A stretch of DNA of 64,000 nt from the NCBI RefSeq assembly GCF_017654505.1, contig NC_054538.1, positions 18,671,912-18,735,911 of the forward strand, given 5' to 3'. Source of the DNA: Polyodon spathula (lineage: Eukaryota > Chordata > Actinopteri > Acipenseriformes > Polyodontidae). This document shows, one piece after another, positions 31,861 to 41,936 of this stretch (within the stretch, counting starts at the first letter, position 1; the number at the start of each line of letters is the position of its first letter). Below the pieces are notes generated by a model. That model was not told the origin of the DNA and searched no databases. It saw only the letters and a list, made by a program, of their open reading frames with translations. The translations under genes were made by a program, and so were the position numbers.

Positions 31861-32380
31861 GTTTCGTCCCCGCTCGCAACGTAGTTCTTGTATACCAGCT
31901 GGTATGAGAATAATGGAAAAACATTTTAACAGGGCATTCAAACAGGGCAAGGCCTGGTTCTTTATTCTCTCCCTGTTTCCACGTAGAGGGATCGTCAGTT
32001 TAAATAGCAAAGTTCGGTGCACAATTTGGGTTTTCATATAACAACAGGGTCTTACAGTTGGCAGGGTAGTCCAAACATTCCAAGTCCAACACAGGTGATC
32101 AAGATTTCACAGCACAATAACTGTCCTTGTCTCCACACACAAATACAGCAAACCTTCTCCTCCAAACACACACCACCCCTTTGTGGCTAATCCTGCTCTA
32201 CTTATACAGGTGGTTATAGTTTAATTGCCCCATTCACACCTTTCCCAAGACACCTGTCTCTGGGCAGATTTCCCTGTCAACCATTTTGTGTAATCGTCGG
32301 CCATATTGTATGAGGGCACAATGCTATTGTATGAGGGCACTGCCCTCACATATCTCCCGTTGATTACTCTACCTCTATTG

Positions 32381-32387
<7 letters not shown>
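31859..32387. other. Unclassified repeat-like DNA
   Basis: GC-richer than its surroundings and bounded by two (AT)n tracts. It holds a doubled TTGTATGAGGGCAC (near 32307 and 32326). No coding motif. Confidence 0.35.

Positions 32388-32435
<48 letters not shown>
32388..32435. repeat. (AT)n microsatellite
   Basis: About 23 AT dinucleotides, just left of the Tc1 element. Confidence 0.97.
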
Positions 32436-32437
<2 letters not shown>

Positions 32438-32499
32438 GTGTATGTGTATGTGTGTAATTTCACCTTTGCTTGTAACTGTGCTCAACTACAGTGCCGAGA

Positions 32500-33111
32500 A
32501 AAAGTTTGTGAACCCCTTAGGATTTTCACGTATTTCAATCCTAAAATGTTATTATATCATAATCTAAGTCCTAATAATAAAGATAACCTGATTAAACAAA
32601 TGACACAAAAACATGATACTTTTTCAACATTTATTTATCCACAAATGATTCAACATTCAAAATACATGTGTGAAAAGGTATGTCAACTTTTAGATTCAGT
32701 AACTGGTAGCACCCCCTTGAGCAGCAATGACTTCAACTAAGCGTTTCCTGTAACTGTTGGTCAGTCTCTCACATCGTTTTTGAGGAATTTTGGCCTATTC
32801 CTCCTTATAGAACTGCTTGATATTTGAGGACTTCCTTACATGGACAGCTCACTTCAGGACCTGTCACAACATTTCAAAGGGGTTTAGGTCCAGACTAGGC
32901 CATTCTAAAACACGGAATGTCTTCTTCTGCAGCCATTCTTTTGTAGATCTGCTTGTATGTTTAGGATCATTGTCTTGCTGCATGACCCACTTTCGGGGTT
33001 AACTTCAGCTCACGCACGGCCTGACATTCTCCTCTAAAACCTTCTGATACAATGCAGAATTCATGGTTGTGTCAGTGATGGCAAGCCGTCCAGGTACTGA
33101 GGCAGCAAAAC
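32500..33111 (-). pseudogene. Tc1 transposase, C-terminal part (left of the DIRS insert)
   Basis: The frame resumes as FAASVPGRLAITDTTMNSAL then YQKVLEENVRP and a stop. This is the block that directly follows GC in Tc1 transposases. The expected DNDPKH and SPDLNPIE blocks are only faintly visible through stops, so this half is more decayed. Confidence 0.8.
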
Positions 33112-33309
33112 GTAAGGTTGCGGATGCAATCCCGGTTCTCTGAAAGAGAAAATAGCCATCAACTAATGGATATCGCTGTCAGGTGATAGGATTATGCTGA
33201 GCTTAATATAAAAGCTGCCTTTAGGCCTCCATAACTCTGACGTCAGCGCCCCGCCCCTCAGGTGCTGAATGACTATGCAGAGCATAGGAAGCCCAGCCTC
33301 TTTTGTTTC
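33112..33309. repeat. DIRS left inverted terminal repeat
   Basis: Starts GTAAGGTTGCGGATGCAATC, then TCTCTGAAAGAGAAAATAGC. From about 33146 on it matches the complement of 43387-43543. The outer 34 bp are instead complementary to the left half of the internal region at 33345. Confidence 0.88.
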
Positions 33310-33344
33310 AGGCCGCAAGGCTACTGAAGCGACCTCGCTGATTG

Positions 33345-33430
33345 ATAGCTACTTTCTCTTTCAGAGAACCGGGGTTGTATCTGCAACCTTATGTTCTCTT
33401 TCAATTCGAAAATAGCCATCAATTAATGGG
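33345..33430. repeat. DIRS internal complementary region
   Basis: The left half (GCTACTTTCTCTTTCAGAGA through GCAACCTT) is the complement of the left element end. The right half (GTTCTCTTTCAATTCGAAAA through TTAATGGG) is the complement of the right end. The two are joined by AT. In DIRS elements this region templates joining of the two ends into a circle. Confidence 0.85.
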
Positions 33431-33734
33431 TACTGTGTACCAAAGCAGTCGCGAGGGAGACCATGCGGCAGTAGAACAGGATACATGTAAAAAATATACA
33501 TGGAACAGCGCCTCAGCTGGTTCAAAAGACATATGTCCTAACTGTTCTATGAACAGAGGGTTTTTAACAGTATGATATTGTACCGGGATACTCTTACCAC
33601 ATGGGTAACGCTGGAGAGCGTATTCAAAGAGTACAGCAGTCTAATCCAGGTTAACACTAAATGGTCTCTTCGACTGGTGCAATAGAGTCCAAGACCGAAG
33701 CTCTAAAGAGTGGAGCAGAGGAATCCAGCACATT

Positions 33735-34766
33735 CAGTCTGTAGAACCTCATGAAAGTGGGTGGCGTAGCCCAGCTAGCTGAAGCACATATTTCAGACAC
33801 TGGGAAACCTCAAAAGAAGGCCCAGGACGTCTCCATATCCCTGGTAGAATGCGCCTTCTATTGCCCCAGAGAGGAAAGGCCAGCAGATTCATAAGCCAGA
33901 GCAATGGCGTCCACTATCCAATGGGACAGGCACTATTTAGACAATGCCTGACCCAGCGTCCTAGAACCATAGCACACAAACAACTGTTCAGTGTGTCTGA
34001 CACCCCTTGTACGGTCAATATAGCACCTCAATGCCCGCACTGGGCAGAGCATGTGCAACCGTTGGTCCTCCAGAGAAGAGAAGGCAGGAGGATGGAATGC
34101 CATCATCTCCACAGATTGGTTCACGTGGAACGGGGATATTACTTTCAGCAAAAATGCAGAGTTTGGTCACATGGAGACGCTAGACCCGTCTCCAGTGAAG
34201 TGAGTGCAAGAAGAGTGCACTGAAAGTGCATGCAGCTCACTCACCCGTTTTGCTGAAGCAATAGCCAGCAAAAACTTAGTCTTTAAGGACAATAGCTTCA
34301 GATCCACAGTGTGGAGTGGCTCAAATGGGGCTTTTGTAAGGGCTTCCAGCACCACATCAAGGTGCCACGAGTGGAGGCTAGATGCCCTGGGAGGATGCAG
34401 CCTCCTTGCACCCTTAACAAATTGGGACGCTAGGAAATGGTTTCCAGGCGATAACCCATATATGCGCATGTGACAAGCAGATATGGCTGCCAGGTACACC
34501 TTCAATGTGGAAGGGGACCTACCGTCATCTAATAGTCTCTGGAGAAACTGTAAGATAACTGCCATGGGGTAGGTAACTGGATCCTGGCCCTGGGCCAGAC
34601 ACCAGTCCTGAAATAACTGCCACTTATATGCGTATTGCGACCTGGTAGAGGGAGCTCTCACACTCTGAATAGTGGCAATAACTGCCGATGACAGTCCTAG
34701 ATCTGACAGGCATTCCCGTTCAGGGGCCAGACCCATAGTTGCATCAGCTGGGGGTTCGGGTGCCAC
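33735..34766 (-). pseudogene. DIRS tyrosine recombinase (YR), broken
   Basis: The 34167-34766 frame is open for 199 codons: an N-terminal core-binding part (RAPSTRSQYAYKWQLFQDWC, then SPSTLKVYLAAISACH) and the catalytic Arg block FLLAIASAKRVSELHALSV. Beyond it, in shifted frames, come VCYGSRTLGQALSK, AHSTRDM (the His-Arg pair, near 33838-33853) and TFMRFYRL with the nucleophile Tyr codon at 33741-33743. All catalytic blocks of a tyrosine recombinase are therefore present but separated by frameshifts and stops. In a live element this enzyme inserts the circular DNA copy. Confidence 0.88.
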
Positions 34767-34850
34767 AGATCACCCTGGGCCTGAGAGAGGAGATCCGCCC
34801 GCAGGGATCTGCCTCGACTGGCCGTACAGGAGTTGCACCAGGGTCGAAAA

Positions 34851-35517
34851 CTAGGTCCTTCTGGGCCACCGAGGAGCTACCAGAAGCACTGTAGCTTTCT
34901 CTACCCTGACCTTCTCTAGGATGGCAGGGAGCAGTGGTATCAGTGGGAAGACATATAGGAGACAAGCGGGCCACTCGTGGGCCAGGGCGTTGGCTCCTAA
35001 GGGATTGTCGAGGTCTCTCATCGAGAACCAAAGAGGGCAGTGCGTAGACTCCCGTGAGGCGAAGAGATCTATGTCTGCTCTACTGAACCACTCCCAGATG
35101 CATTCCACCGCCCGGGGGTGGAGACACCATTCCGAGGCCAGGGGACCGCCTCTGGAGAGGAGATCCGCAGCATGGTTGAGTCGGCCCGGTAAGTGGACTG
35201 CTAGAAGAGAAGCCAGCCGGGGCTGCAACCACAGTAACAGCTGAACTACCATGTGGTGAAGGCTCGGAGATCTCAGGCCTCCCTGGCGGTTGATATATGC
35301 CACGACCGTGGTGTTGTCTGACTGTACCAGTATGTGTTTGTTCCGGACCATTGGAAGAATGTGCTGTAGGGCGAGATCTAATGCTCTGAGTTCTAAGACA
35401 TTGATATGGGCTGAGGCCCAAGGCCCCATCCACACTCCCCACACCGTTCCAGACTGCGTCCCAGCCATAGTTGGAGGCATCTGTGGTGATTACTTCCCTC
35501 TGGAAGATGGGAGCCAT
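34851..35517 (-). pseudogene. DIRS RNase H domain
   Basis: ITTDASNYGWDAVW (first Asp) is in the frame starting at 35517. After a frameshift, INVLELRALDLALQ (Glu), VQSDNTTVVAYINRQGG (Asp) and LPGRLNHAADLLSR follow in the frame 34851-35480. These are the RNase H catalytic blocks in the form typical of DIRS and other YR elements. The tail continues as WFSRADIDLFASRESTHCPL. RNase H removes the RNA template during reverse transcription. Confidence 0.88.
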
Positions 35518-35796
35518 GGTTGTCCTCTAACAAAGGTTGGAGGGGATCCTCCACCAGTGCAGGGTTCTCCAGCAGGACTGGGATATCACCAGAACTGCGA
35601 TGTCTTTCTCGTTGTGGGTGATGCGCAAAAAAGCTGAACCATGCCTCGAAAGGCCTTTGGTGGAAAAGTCCCAAAGGAAGGGCCTGCAAGGCAGCAGCCA
35701 TCAACCCCAGCATGCCCTGACACAGCACCATGCTTACTGTCTCTCTCAACTTGAATAGGGAGAGGCAAGACTCTATTGCGATAACTCTCTGAGTTG

Positions 35797-36459
35797 TTAA
35801 TGTGGCTTCATAGACACTGAGTCTAGGTGGAGGCCCAGAAAATTTGATTGCTGGCTTGGGGTGAGGTGGCACTTTTGCAGGTTCATCCTGAGACCGAGCC
35901 ACTGGAGGTGGTCTGTGACCAACGTCGTATGTGCCAGGGCTTGCTCCTGTGACTGAGTGCAGACAAGCCAGTCGTCTAGATAATTCATCAGTCGAATGCC
36001 CTAAACCCGCAGGGGGGCCAGAATGGCATCCATGCACTTGGAAAAGGTGCGAGGAGCAAGGGACAGGCTGAAGGGGAGTACGCAGTACTCGTAGAATCTG
36101 TCCTGAAACGCAAAGCGAAGGCATTTCCAGTGCCCGGACCTGATGGGTATGTGAAAGTACGATTCCTTCAGGTCCATGGTGGTAAACTAATCGCCCGGCC
36201 GAATGGCCTGGTCGACATGGCGGTGTGTGAGTATCTTGAAACGTAACACCCGAAGGTGTTTGTTCAGAAGACTCGGATCCAAGATAGGGCGAAACCCACC
36301 GTCCTTCTTGGGCACTAGGAAGTACTTTGAATAGAACCCCTTCCTGCAAGAGGAGGAATCTACTTCACGAATGGCACGCTTCAAGAGAAGCGCCAGGATT
36401 TCTGTGTTGAGAGCCACATGTTGGAGTGGATCCTTCACTGCAGTTACGATCACCCCCAC
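35797..36459 (-). pseudogene. DIRS reverse transcriptase, two in-frame stops
   Basis: The domain opens with YSKYFLVPKKDGGFRPILD and SLLNKHLRVLRFKI (36187-36459). A TAG follows at the end of RPGD, then MDLKESYFHIPIRSGHWKCL and LPFSLSLAPRTFSKCMDAIL. A second stop precedes IRLMNYLDDWLV, where YLDD (35971-35982) is the catalytic motif. It continues as LGLRMNLQKCHLTPSQQSNF then LGLHLDS. Each domain block is intact and each stop is one base from a sense codon, so the copy is moderately old. Confidence 0.9.
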
Positions 36460-36589
36460 GAAAGGGGGGTGGTTTTAACTGGAACTGAAGGCTGTGACCG
36501 CTCGCATAGTCTTGAGCACCCAACTGTTGTTGGTTCTGGTTTGCCAGTATACTAACTGGGAGACAGGTGTTGAAAGCTGCTGAGGCCCT

Positions 36590-37685
36590 TCAGGGATGCT
36601 GAGCCTTAGGCTGCGTGGGGGGACGCAGTCGCGGGACCCTTGGGTCAATGGCGATTGCCGCCTCCCCTAGGGCGCCAGTTGCCCCTCTTTGCAGCCCGAC
36701 CGCACTGCGGCGCAGGTGCTGCTGGGTGTGCCGTAGGAGCACGAATAAGCTTGGGCTAGGTTCACCCCCACAAGGGGAAGCCCTAGCAGGCAAGGCAGGC
36801 TTCCATGGTAGCAGCTGGGCATACTGCCTTGATGCCTCCCTGGTCTTCAAAGTCCTCTGAAGCATCTCCTCCACTGCGGGTCCAAACGTATGGCCAGGAG
36901 TGATAGGGGCATCCAGGAGAGAGGACTTGTCCTGCTCCTGAACTCTAGCCTGGGAAAGCCAGAGCTGCCGTCTGGTGACCACCAGCGCCACAGCTCATCA
37001 GCCCTCCGCTCTGGCCATGAGTTGGGCCAGTCTGGTGACTGCCTCAGAGACCTGGTTCAGCTCTTGTCTGTGAGCCAAGGTGACCATATCAGGGAGCTCC
37101 TTAATAAGGATGGCCTGATAGACAGAGAGCATACTCGAAACATTGGAAAGCAGGGCAGCTTAGGAGCAAGCGGCATACGCCTTCTTAGGTGCATCTCTGT
37201 TGTCCGACACTGTCTGTTAGGATATTGTAGGTCCTTGTCCGGTCCAGTGCCCGGTGCCTGTACGAGGGCCATAATGGCAGAGTCCATCGGGGGGGAAGGC
37301 TACCCTCTGCTCCCTGCATGGAAGAAAAAAACAGAGCTCCAGCCACCGTGCTAGGTGGTGAAGCTGGGTTGGACCAGGAAGACTGGATCTACCTGACAAA
37401 GTCGGGAAAAGGGGGCAGTGTCCTGTCCTGTACTGTACTGGCTTAACCGAGGAGAACCAGGAGGCCTGGGGCTCCTTGTCTCTGGGCCATTCTATCCGTA
37501 GACGTTGAGCTGCTCACTCAACCAAAGCCTCAAACGCTGGTCCTGGAGACCAAAGCTGCCCCACGCTCCTGGTAGGTGAGCAAGAGAGTCGCCCGAGAGA
37601 CGGGGAGGGTGACCTGGATAGTTACTGGTGGGCAGGAGATGATGCTGTACCACCTGAAGGGGGAACAGACTCACAATGAGATCCC
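36590..37685 (-). pseudogene. DIRS gag, C-terminal part (left of the LINE)
   Basis: Blocks in order on the minus strand: QVDPVFLVQPSSPPS (near 37370), NVSSMLSVYQAILIKELPDM, HRQELNQVSEAVTRLAQLMA, ALVVTRRQLWLSQARVQEQD then KSSLLDAPITPGHTFGPAVE (36880-36991). The WLxLxxxxEKDRxxLLDAPxxPxxLFG pattern is characteristic of fish DIRS gag. Several stops interrupt the frame. Gag would package the element RNA. Confidence 0.7.
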
Positions 37686-37691
37686 CCACTA

Positions 37692-38020
37692 GAAGCGACA
37701 GCAAGTGGGAGAAGTACAGCGTGGAAAAGTACAGAGCAGTTTCGAAGCAGAAAGGAGAAATTGCATCTTGAATTGCTTTAATCAGAAAACAGAGGACATT
37801 GGGGAAACACAGCCGCGTGTGTTTTTCTGATAACAAACAAGCTGAAACTCGGAGCAGCTGATTCAAATTCAGCGCCGTTTTGAGACACGGGCGAGGGGAG
37901 GAGCCGACAGCCAGCAGAACAACGCAGTTAAACGAGGCAGTCTTCCCAGCGACAGCGAGTGGAAGCGACAGCAAGTGGGAGAAGTACAGCGTGGAAAAGT
38001 ACAGAGCAGTTTCGAAGCAG
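37692..38020 (+). repeat. CR1 5' UTR repeat: two 59-bp copies, period 270 bp
   Basis: 37692-37750 and 37962-38020 are identical as read (GAAGCGACAGCAAGTGGGAG through CAGTTTCGAAGCAG). The first copy begins 7 bp inside the element, so the LINE starts within a repeat unit. This resembles monomer-type 5' promoters; function is inferred. Confidence 0.85.
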
Positions 38021-38082
38021 TTTGAAAGCAGGTTGACGGCTGCAGAAGAAACTAAACTTCAAAAAAAAAAAAAACCCTCAAC

Positions 38083-39030
38083 ATGGTCTTCAAGCCAGTA
38101 ATCTGTGACACCTGCTTGATGTGGGAAATCCGAGAAAACCCAGCGGAGCTAAACCAAGTGTGCGTAAAGTGCCGCGCGATCCAGGATTTGCATAAACTAG
38201 TAAGCATGCTAGAAATGGAGCTGGAAGAAGTGAGACAGCAACAAGATCTTGAGGAACTGGCACACCCACAATTCATGGAAGTCTGCATCACCCCTAACAG
38301 ACTGAAAGCCACCAGGGAGATAGAAGGTCAGAACAGCTGGGTTCAGGTAGGCAGAAGCAGGGAAAAAAAGAAACTTCGTCAAACACAACCACCAGAAATC
38401 AAAACAACCAACAGATTTGAGTCACTTCAGAATTGTGATGAGCAGAACCAACAACAAGAGAATGAAAGGAACAACATCCAGGACCCCATTGACAGTGGTG
38501 ACCAGACAGCAAAAAGAAGGGAGGTCATGATTGTTGGGGACTCCATATTGAGAAACACAGCAAGTTCAGTTCGCAGTTTGGACCCCCTTACTACAACAGT
38601 GTGCTGCCTTCCGGGAGCCTCGGTCAAGCACATCACTGAGAACGTGGACAGGCTCCTAGAACGAACAGGAGACGACCCGGTAGTAGTCGTCCACATCGGT
38701 ACAAACAACATTGGAAGAGACAGACCAAAATCCCTGCAAAACAAATTCAGAGAGCTAGGAAGGAAATTAAAAGAGAAAACCAAAACTGTGGTATTTTCTG
38801 GTATACTACCCGCACCTTGCAAAGGACCATATGGACAGCTGGAAATAATAAATCAAAACCAATGGTTGAAGACGTGGTGCACACGGGAAGGCTTCACCTA
38901 TCTTGATCATTGGACCACATTCTACAACGAGGACTATCTGTATAGACGGGATGGACTGCACTTAAATAACAAGGGAACTAGTCTACTTGGAGAAAAGATC
39001 CTCGAGCAGGTTCGGAAGCATTTAAACTAG
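38083..39030 (+). CDS. CR1 ORF1: zinc-like N-terminus, coiled coil, SGNH esterase-like domain
   Basis: 315 codons, intact from ATG to TAG. The N-terminus has CDTC...CVKC (residues about 8-30), a possible zinc-binding finger, followed by a Glu/Leu-rich helical stretch (LVSMLEMELEEVRQQQDLEE). The second half is an SGNH hydrolase-like domain: VMIVGDSILRNT (block I with Ser), VVVHIGTNNIGRD (block III with Asn) and YRRDGLHLNNKG (block V with Asp and His). Esterase-like ORF1 proteins are known for CR1-clade LINEs and are thought to act with the RNA particle. All catalytic residues are present. It ends 50 bp before the open part of ORF2, in a different frame. Confidence 0.88.
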   Translation: MVFKPVICDTCLMWEIRENPAELNQVCVKCRAIQDLHKLVSMLEMELEEVRQQQDLEELAHPQFMEVCITPNRLKATREIEGQNSWVQVGRSREKKKLRQTQPPEIKTTNRFESLQNCDEQNQQQENERNNIQDPIDSGDQTAKRREVMIVGDSILRNTASSVRSLDPLTTTVCCLPGASVKHITENVDRLLERTGDDPVVVVHIGTNNIGRDRPKSLQNKFRELGRKLKEKTKTVVFSGILPAPCKGPYGQLEIINQNQWLKTWCTREGFTYLDHWTTFYNEDYLYRRDGLHLNNKGTSLLGEKILEQVRKHLN

Positions 39031-39079
39031 AAAGGAAGGGGGGAGAAATCAACAAAAAAACAGAAGGGAGACCGCATAG

Positions 39080-41863
39080 AACAACAACTCAGGTAAGACA
39101 ACCATTAAATGTGTTTATCTAAATGCTAGAAGTATCAGAAACAAAATTCTAGAACTTGAAGCTACTGCACTAACAGGTAACTATGATGTGATAGGTGTTA
39201 CAGAAACGTGGTTATCTGAGAGTGATGGGGACGAATATAATATTTGTGGGTATACACTGTATAGGAAAGACAGGCAGGACAGAAGAGGAGGAGGGGTAGC
39301 GCTATACATAAGAAACAGTCTTGAAGCCCAGGTGTTAAACCTGGACAAAGAAAATAAAACCGAATCAATATGGGTCAGAATAACAGACAAAAATTCAAAA
39401 GGCATAATAATAGGAGCATGCTATAGACCGCCAGATTCAGACGGTGAGCACAATAATCTGTTATACAATGACATTAGAAATGTGTGTAGCAAAGGAGAAG
39501 CCATACTAATGGGGGATTTCAACTTCCCCCAAATAAAATGGGAAAACCCGGTGGGTAGCGCGAAGGATGAAATAGAAATGGTGGAAATGACAAATGACTG
39601 CTTCCTAACACAATTTGTGAAGGCACCGACTAGAGGGGAGGCATGCCTTGATTTAGTCTTTTCAAATAACGAAGATAGAATAACTAAAACAGAGGTCAGA
39701 GAACCACTGGCAAACTCAGACCACAACATGGTCTCATTTGAAGTGTTTTTTAAATCCCCAAAAGAAATGACTAAAGCTAAGGTTTACAATTTTAGAAAAG
39801 CAAACTATGAAGGTATGAAACAGAGACTAACAGAAGTAGATTGGAGTAAAATAGAGAAAACACCCACAGAAGAAGGATGGTTGTTCTTCAAAAATGTAGT
39901 ACTAGAGGCGCAAAACAATTATATCCCTAAAGTAGACAAATCTAAATGTAAAACTAAATTGCCAAAATGGTTTAATAGATCAATTAAAAAAAATATTCAG
40001 CGAAAAAAGGCACTTTACAGAGCATTAAAAAAGGACCAAAAAGAAAGTACACAGAAAGAGTACACAGAACTGCAAATGCAAGTCAAAAAGGAAGTTAGAA
40101 AGGCCAAGAGAGAAATAGAAATGAACATTGCTAAGGGAGCTAAAACCAATTCCAAAATGTTTTTCCAATATTACAACAGCAAGAGAACATTCAAAGAGGA
40201 GATTAAATGTTTAAGAGATACAAATGGCAAAATCGTAGAGGAAGAAAAAAAAATAGCAAATATGTTAAATGATTACTTTTCACAAGTTTTTACAAAGGAA
40301 GATACTGACAACATGCCCCACATGTCATCCAGTTCCTATCCAGTTTTAAATAACTTTAGCATAACTGAGGCAGAAGTGTTAAAGGGACTAGGAGCTCTTA
40401 AAATAAACAAATCCCCTGGGCCGGATGAGATCCTCCCAATAGTACTCAAAGAAATGAAAGAAGTAATTTACAAACCGCTAACCAAGATCATGCAGCAGTC
40501 TCTTGACACAGGGGTGGTACCGACAGACTGGAAAATTGCAAACGTAATACCGATCCACAAAAAGGGAAACAAAACTGAACCAGGTAACTACAGACCAGTA
40601 AGCCTGACTTCTATTATATGCAAACTTATGGAAACTATAATAAGATCCAAAATGGAAAATTACCTATATGGTAACAGAGTACTGGGAGACAGTCAACATG
40701 GTTTTAGGAAAGGGAGATCGTGCCTAACTAACTTGCTTGATTTTTTTGAGGATGCAACATCGATAATGGATAATTGCAAAGCATATGATATGGTTTATTT
40801 AGATTTCCAGAAAGCTTTTGACAAAGTCCCGCACAAAAGATTAATTCTCAAACTGAACGCAGTTGGGATTCAAGGAAACACATGTACATGGATTAGGGAG
40901 TGGTTAACATGTAGAAAACAGAAAGTACTGATTAGAGGAAAAACCTCAGAATGGAGTGTGGTAACCAGCGGTGTACCACAGGGATCAGTATTAGGTCCTC
41001 TGCTATTCCTAATCTACATTAATGATTTAGATTCTGGTATAGTAAGCAAACTTGTTAAATTTGCAGACGACACAAAAGTAGGAGGAGTGGCAAACACTGT
41101 TGCAGCAGCAAAGGTCATTCAAAATGATCTAGACAAGATTCAGAACTGGGCAGACACATGGCAAATGACATTTAATAGAGAAAAGTGTAAGGTACTGCAC
41201 GCAGGAAATAAAAATGTACATTATAAATATCATATGGGAGATATTGAAATTGGAGAAGGAATCTATGAAAAAGACCTAGGAGTTTTTGTTGACTCAGAAA
41301 TGTCTTCATCTAGGCAATGTGGGGAAGCTATAAAAAAGGCTAACAAGATACTCGGATACATTGTGAAAAGTGTTGAATTTAAATCAAGGGAAGTAATGTT
41401 AAAACTGTACAATGCACTAGTAAGACATCTTGAATATTGTGTGCAGTTCTGGTCACCTCGCTATAAAAAAGATATTGCTGCTCTAGAAAGAGTGCAAAGA
41501 AGAGCGACCAGAATTATTCCGGGCTTAAAAGGCATGTCATATGCAGACAGGCTAAAAGAATTGAATCTGTTCAGTCTTGAACAAAGAAGACTACGTGGCG
41601 ACCTAATTAAAGCATTCAAAATTCTAAAAGGTATTGACAGTGTCGACGCAAGGGACTTTTTCAGCCTGAAAAAAGAAACAAGGACCAGGGGTCACAAATG
41701 GAGTTTAGAAAAAGGGGCATTCAGAACAGAAAATAGGAGACACTTTTTTACACAGAGAATTGTGAGGGTCTGGAATCAACTCCCCAGTAATGTTGTTGAA
41801 GCTGACACCCTGGGATCCTTCAAGAAGCTGCTTGATGAGATTTTGGGATCAATAAGCTACTAA
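39080..41863 (+). CDS. CR1 ORF2: AP-like endonuclease and reverse transcriptase
   Basis: The frame is open from just after a TAG at 39077-39079 to the TAA at 41861-41863. There is no ATG before the endonuclease begins (VYLNARSIRNK, from about 39110), so the start is unclear; the first GTG is at 39188. Endonuclease blocks: VTETWL, CYRPPD, ILMGDFNFPQIKW, DLVFSN and NSDHNMV. Reverse transcriptase blocks: NYRPVSLTSIICKLME, QHGFRKGRSCLTNLLDF, MVYLDFQKAFDKVPHK, TSGVPQGSVLGPLLFLIYIN and VKFADDTKVGG with the catalytic FADD. The C-terminus holds LYNALVRHLEYCVQFWSP and VWNQLPSNVVEADTLGSFKK. No stop or frameshift interrupts roughly 900 codons. It nicks target DNA and copies the LINE RNA in place. Confidence 0.9.
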   Translation, partial: NNNSGKTTIKCVYLNARSIRNKILELEATALTGNYDVIGVTETWLSESDGDEYNICGYTLYRKDRQDRRGGGVALYIRNSLEAQVLNLDKENKTESIWVRITDKNSKGIIIGACYRPPDSDGEHNNLLYNDIRNVCSKGEAILMGDFNFPQIKWENPVGSAKDEIEMVEMTNDCFLTQFVKAPTRGEACLDLVFSNNEDRITKTEVREPLANSDHNMVSFEVFFKSPKEMTKAKVYNFRKANYEGMKQRLTEVDWSKIEKTPTEEGWLFFKNVVLEAQNNYIPKVDKSKCKTKLPKWFNRSIKKNIQRKKALYRALKKDQKESTQKEYTELQMQVKKEVRKAKREIEMNIAKGAKTNSKMFFQYYNSKRTFKEEIKCLRDTNGKIVEEEKKIANMLNDYFSQVFTKEDTDNMPHMSSSSYPVLNNFSITEAEVLKGLGALKINKSPGPDEILPIVLKEMKEVIYKPLTKIMQQSLDTGVVPTDWKIANVIPIHKKGNKTEPGNYRPVSLTSIICKLMETIIRSKMENYLYGNRVLGDSQHGFRKGRSCLTNLLDFFEDATSIMDNCKAYDMVYLDFQKAFDKVPHKRLILKLNAVGIQGNTCTWIREWLTCRKQKVLIRGKTSEWSVVTSGVPQGSVLGPLLFLIYINDLDSGIVSKLVKFADDTKVGGVANTVAAAKVIQNDLDKIQNWADTWQMTFNREKCKVLHAGNKNVHYKYHMGDIEIGEGIYEKDLGVFVDSEMSSSRQCGEAIKKANKILGYIVKSVEFKSREVMLKLYNALVRHLEYCVQFWSPRYKKDIAALERVQRRATRIIPGLKGMSYADRLKELNLFSLEQRRLRGDLIKAFKILKGIDSVDARDFFSLKKETRTRGHKWSLEKGAFRTENRRHFFTQRIVRVWNQLPSNVVEADTLGSFKKLLDEILGSISY

Positions 41864-41936
41864 CAACCAAACGAGCAAGATGGGCCGAATGGCCTCCTCT
41901 CGTTTGTAAACTTTCTTATGTTCTTAAGGAGATCCC

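Larger units (their letters stand above)
37686..41928 (+). mobile_element. CR1-clade LINE, apparently full-length ORFs (innermost layer of the nest)
   Basis: 4.24 kb, flanked by GAGATCCC on both sides (37678-37685 and 41929-41936), a plausible 8-bp target duplication. It has two undamaged ORFs (esterase-like ORF1; endonuclease plus reverse transcriptase ORF2). The 3' UTR ends AAACTTTCTTATGTTCTTA, short near-repeats of TTATGTTC as in CR1 elements instead of poly(A). The 5' UTR carries a 59-bp direct repeat. It is the only element here without visible lesions, so it is the youngest. Confidence 0.9.

Noticed and set aside
33849..34223. Plus-strand ORFs of 60-124 codons across 33.8-37.4 kb
   Set aside because: They are shadows of the minus-strand DIRS recombinase, RNase H, RT and gag, which have clear motifs.
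39054..39060. AAAAAAA slippery heptamer between CR1 ORF1 and ORF2
   Set aside because: It lies after the ORF1 stop, and a -1 shift there does not lead into the ORF2 frame, so it cannot explain ORF2 translation.
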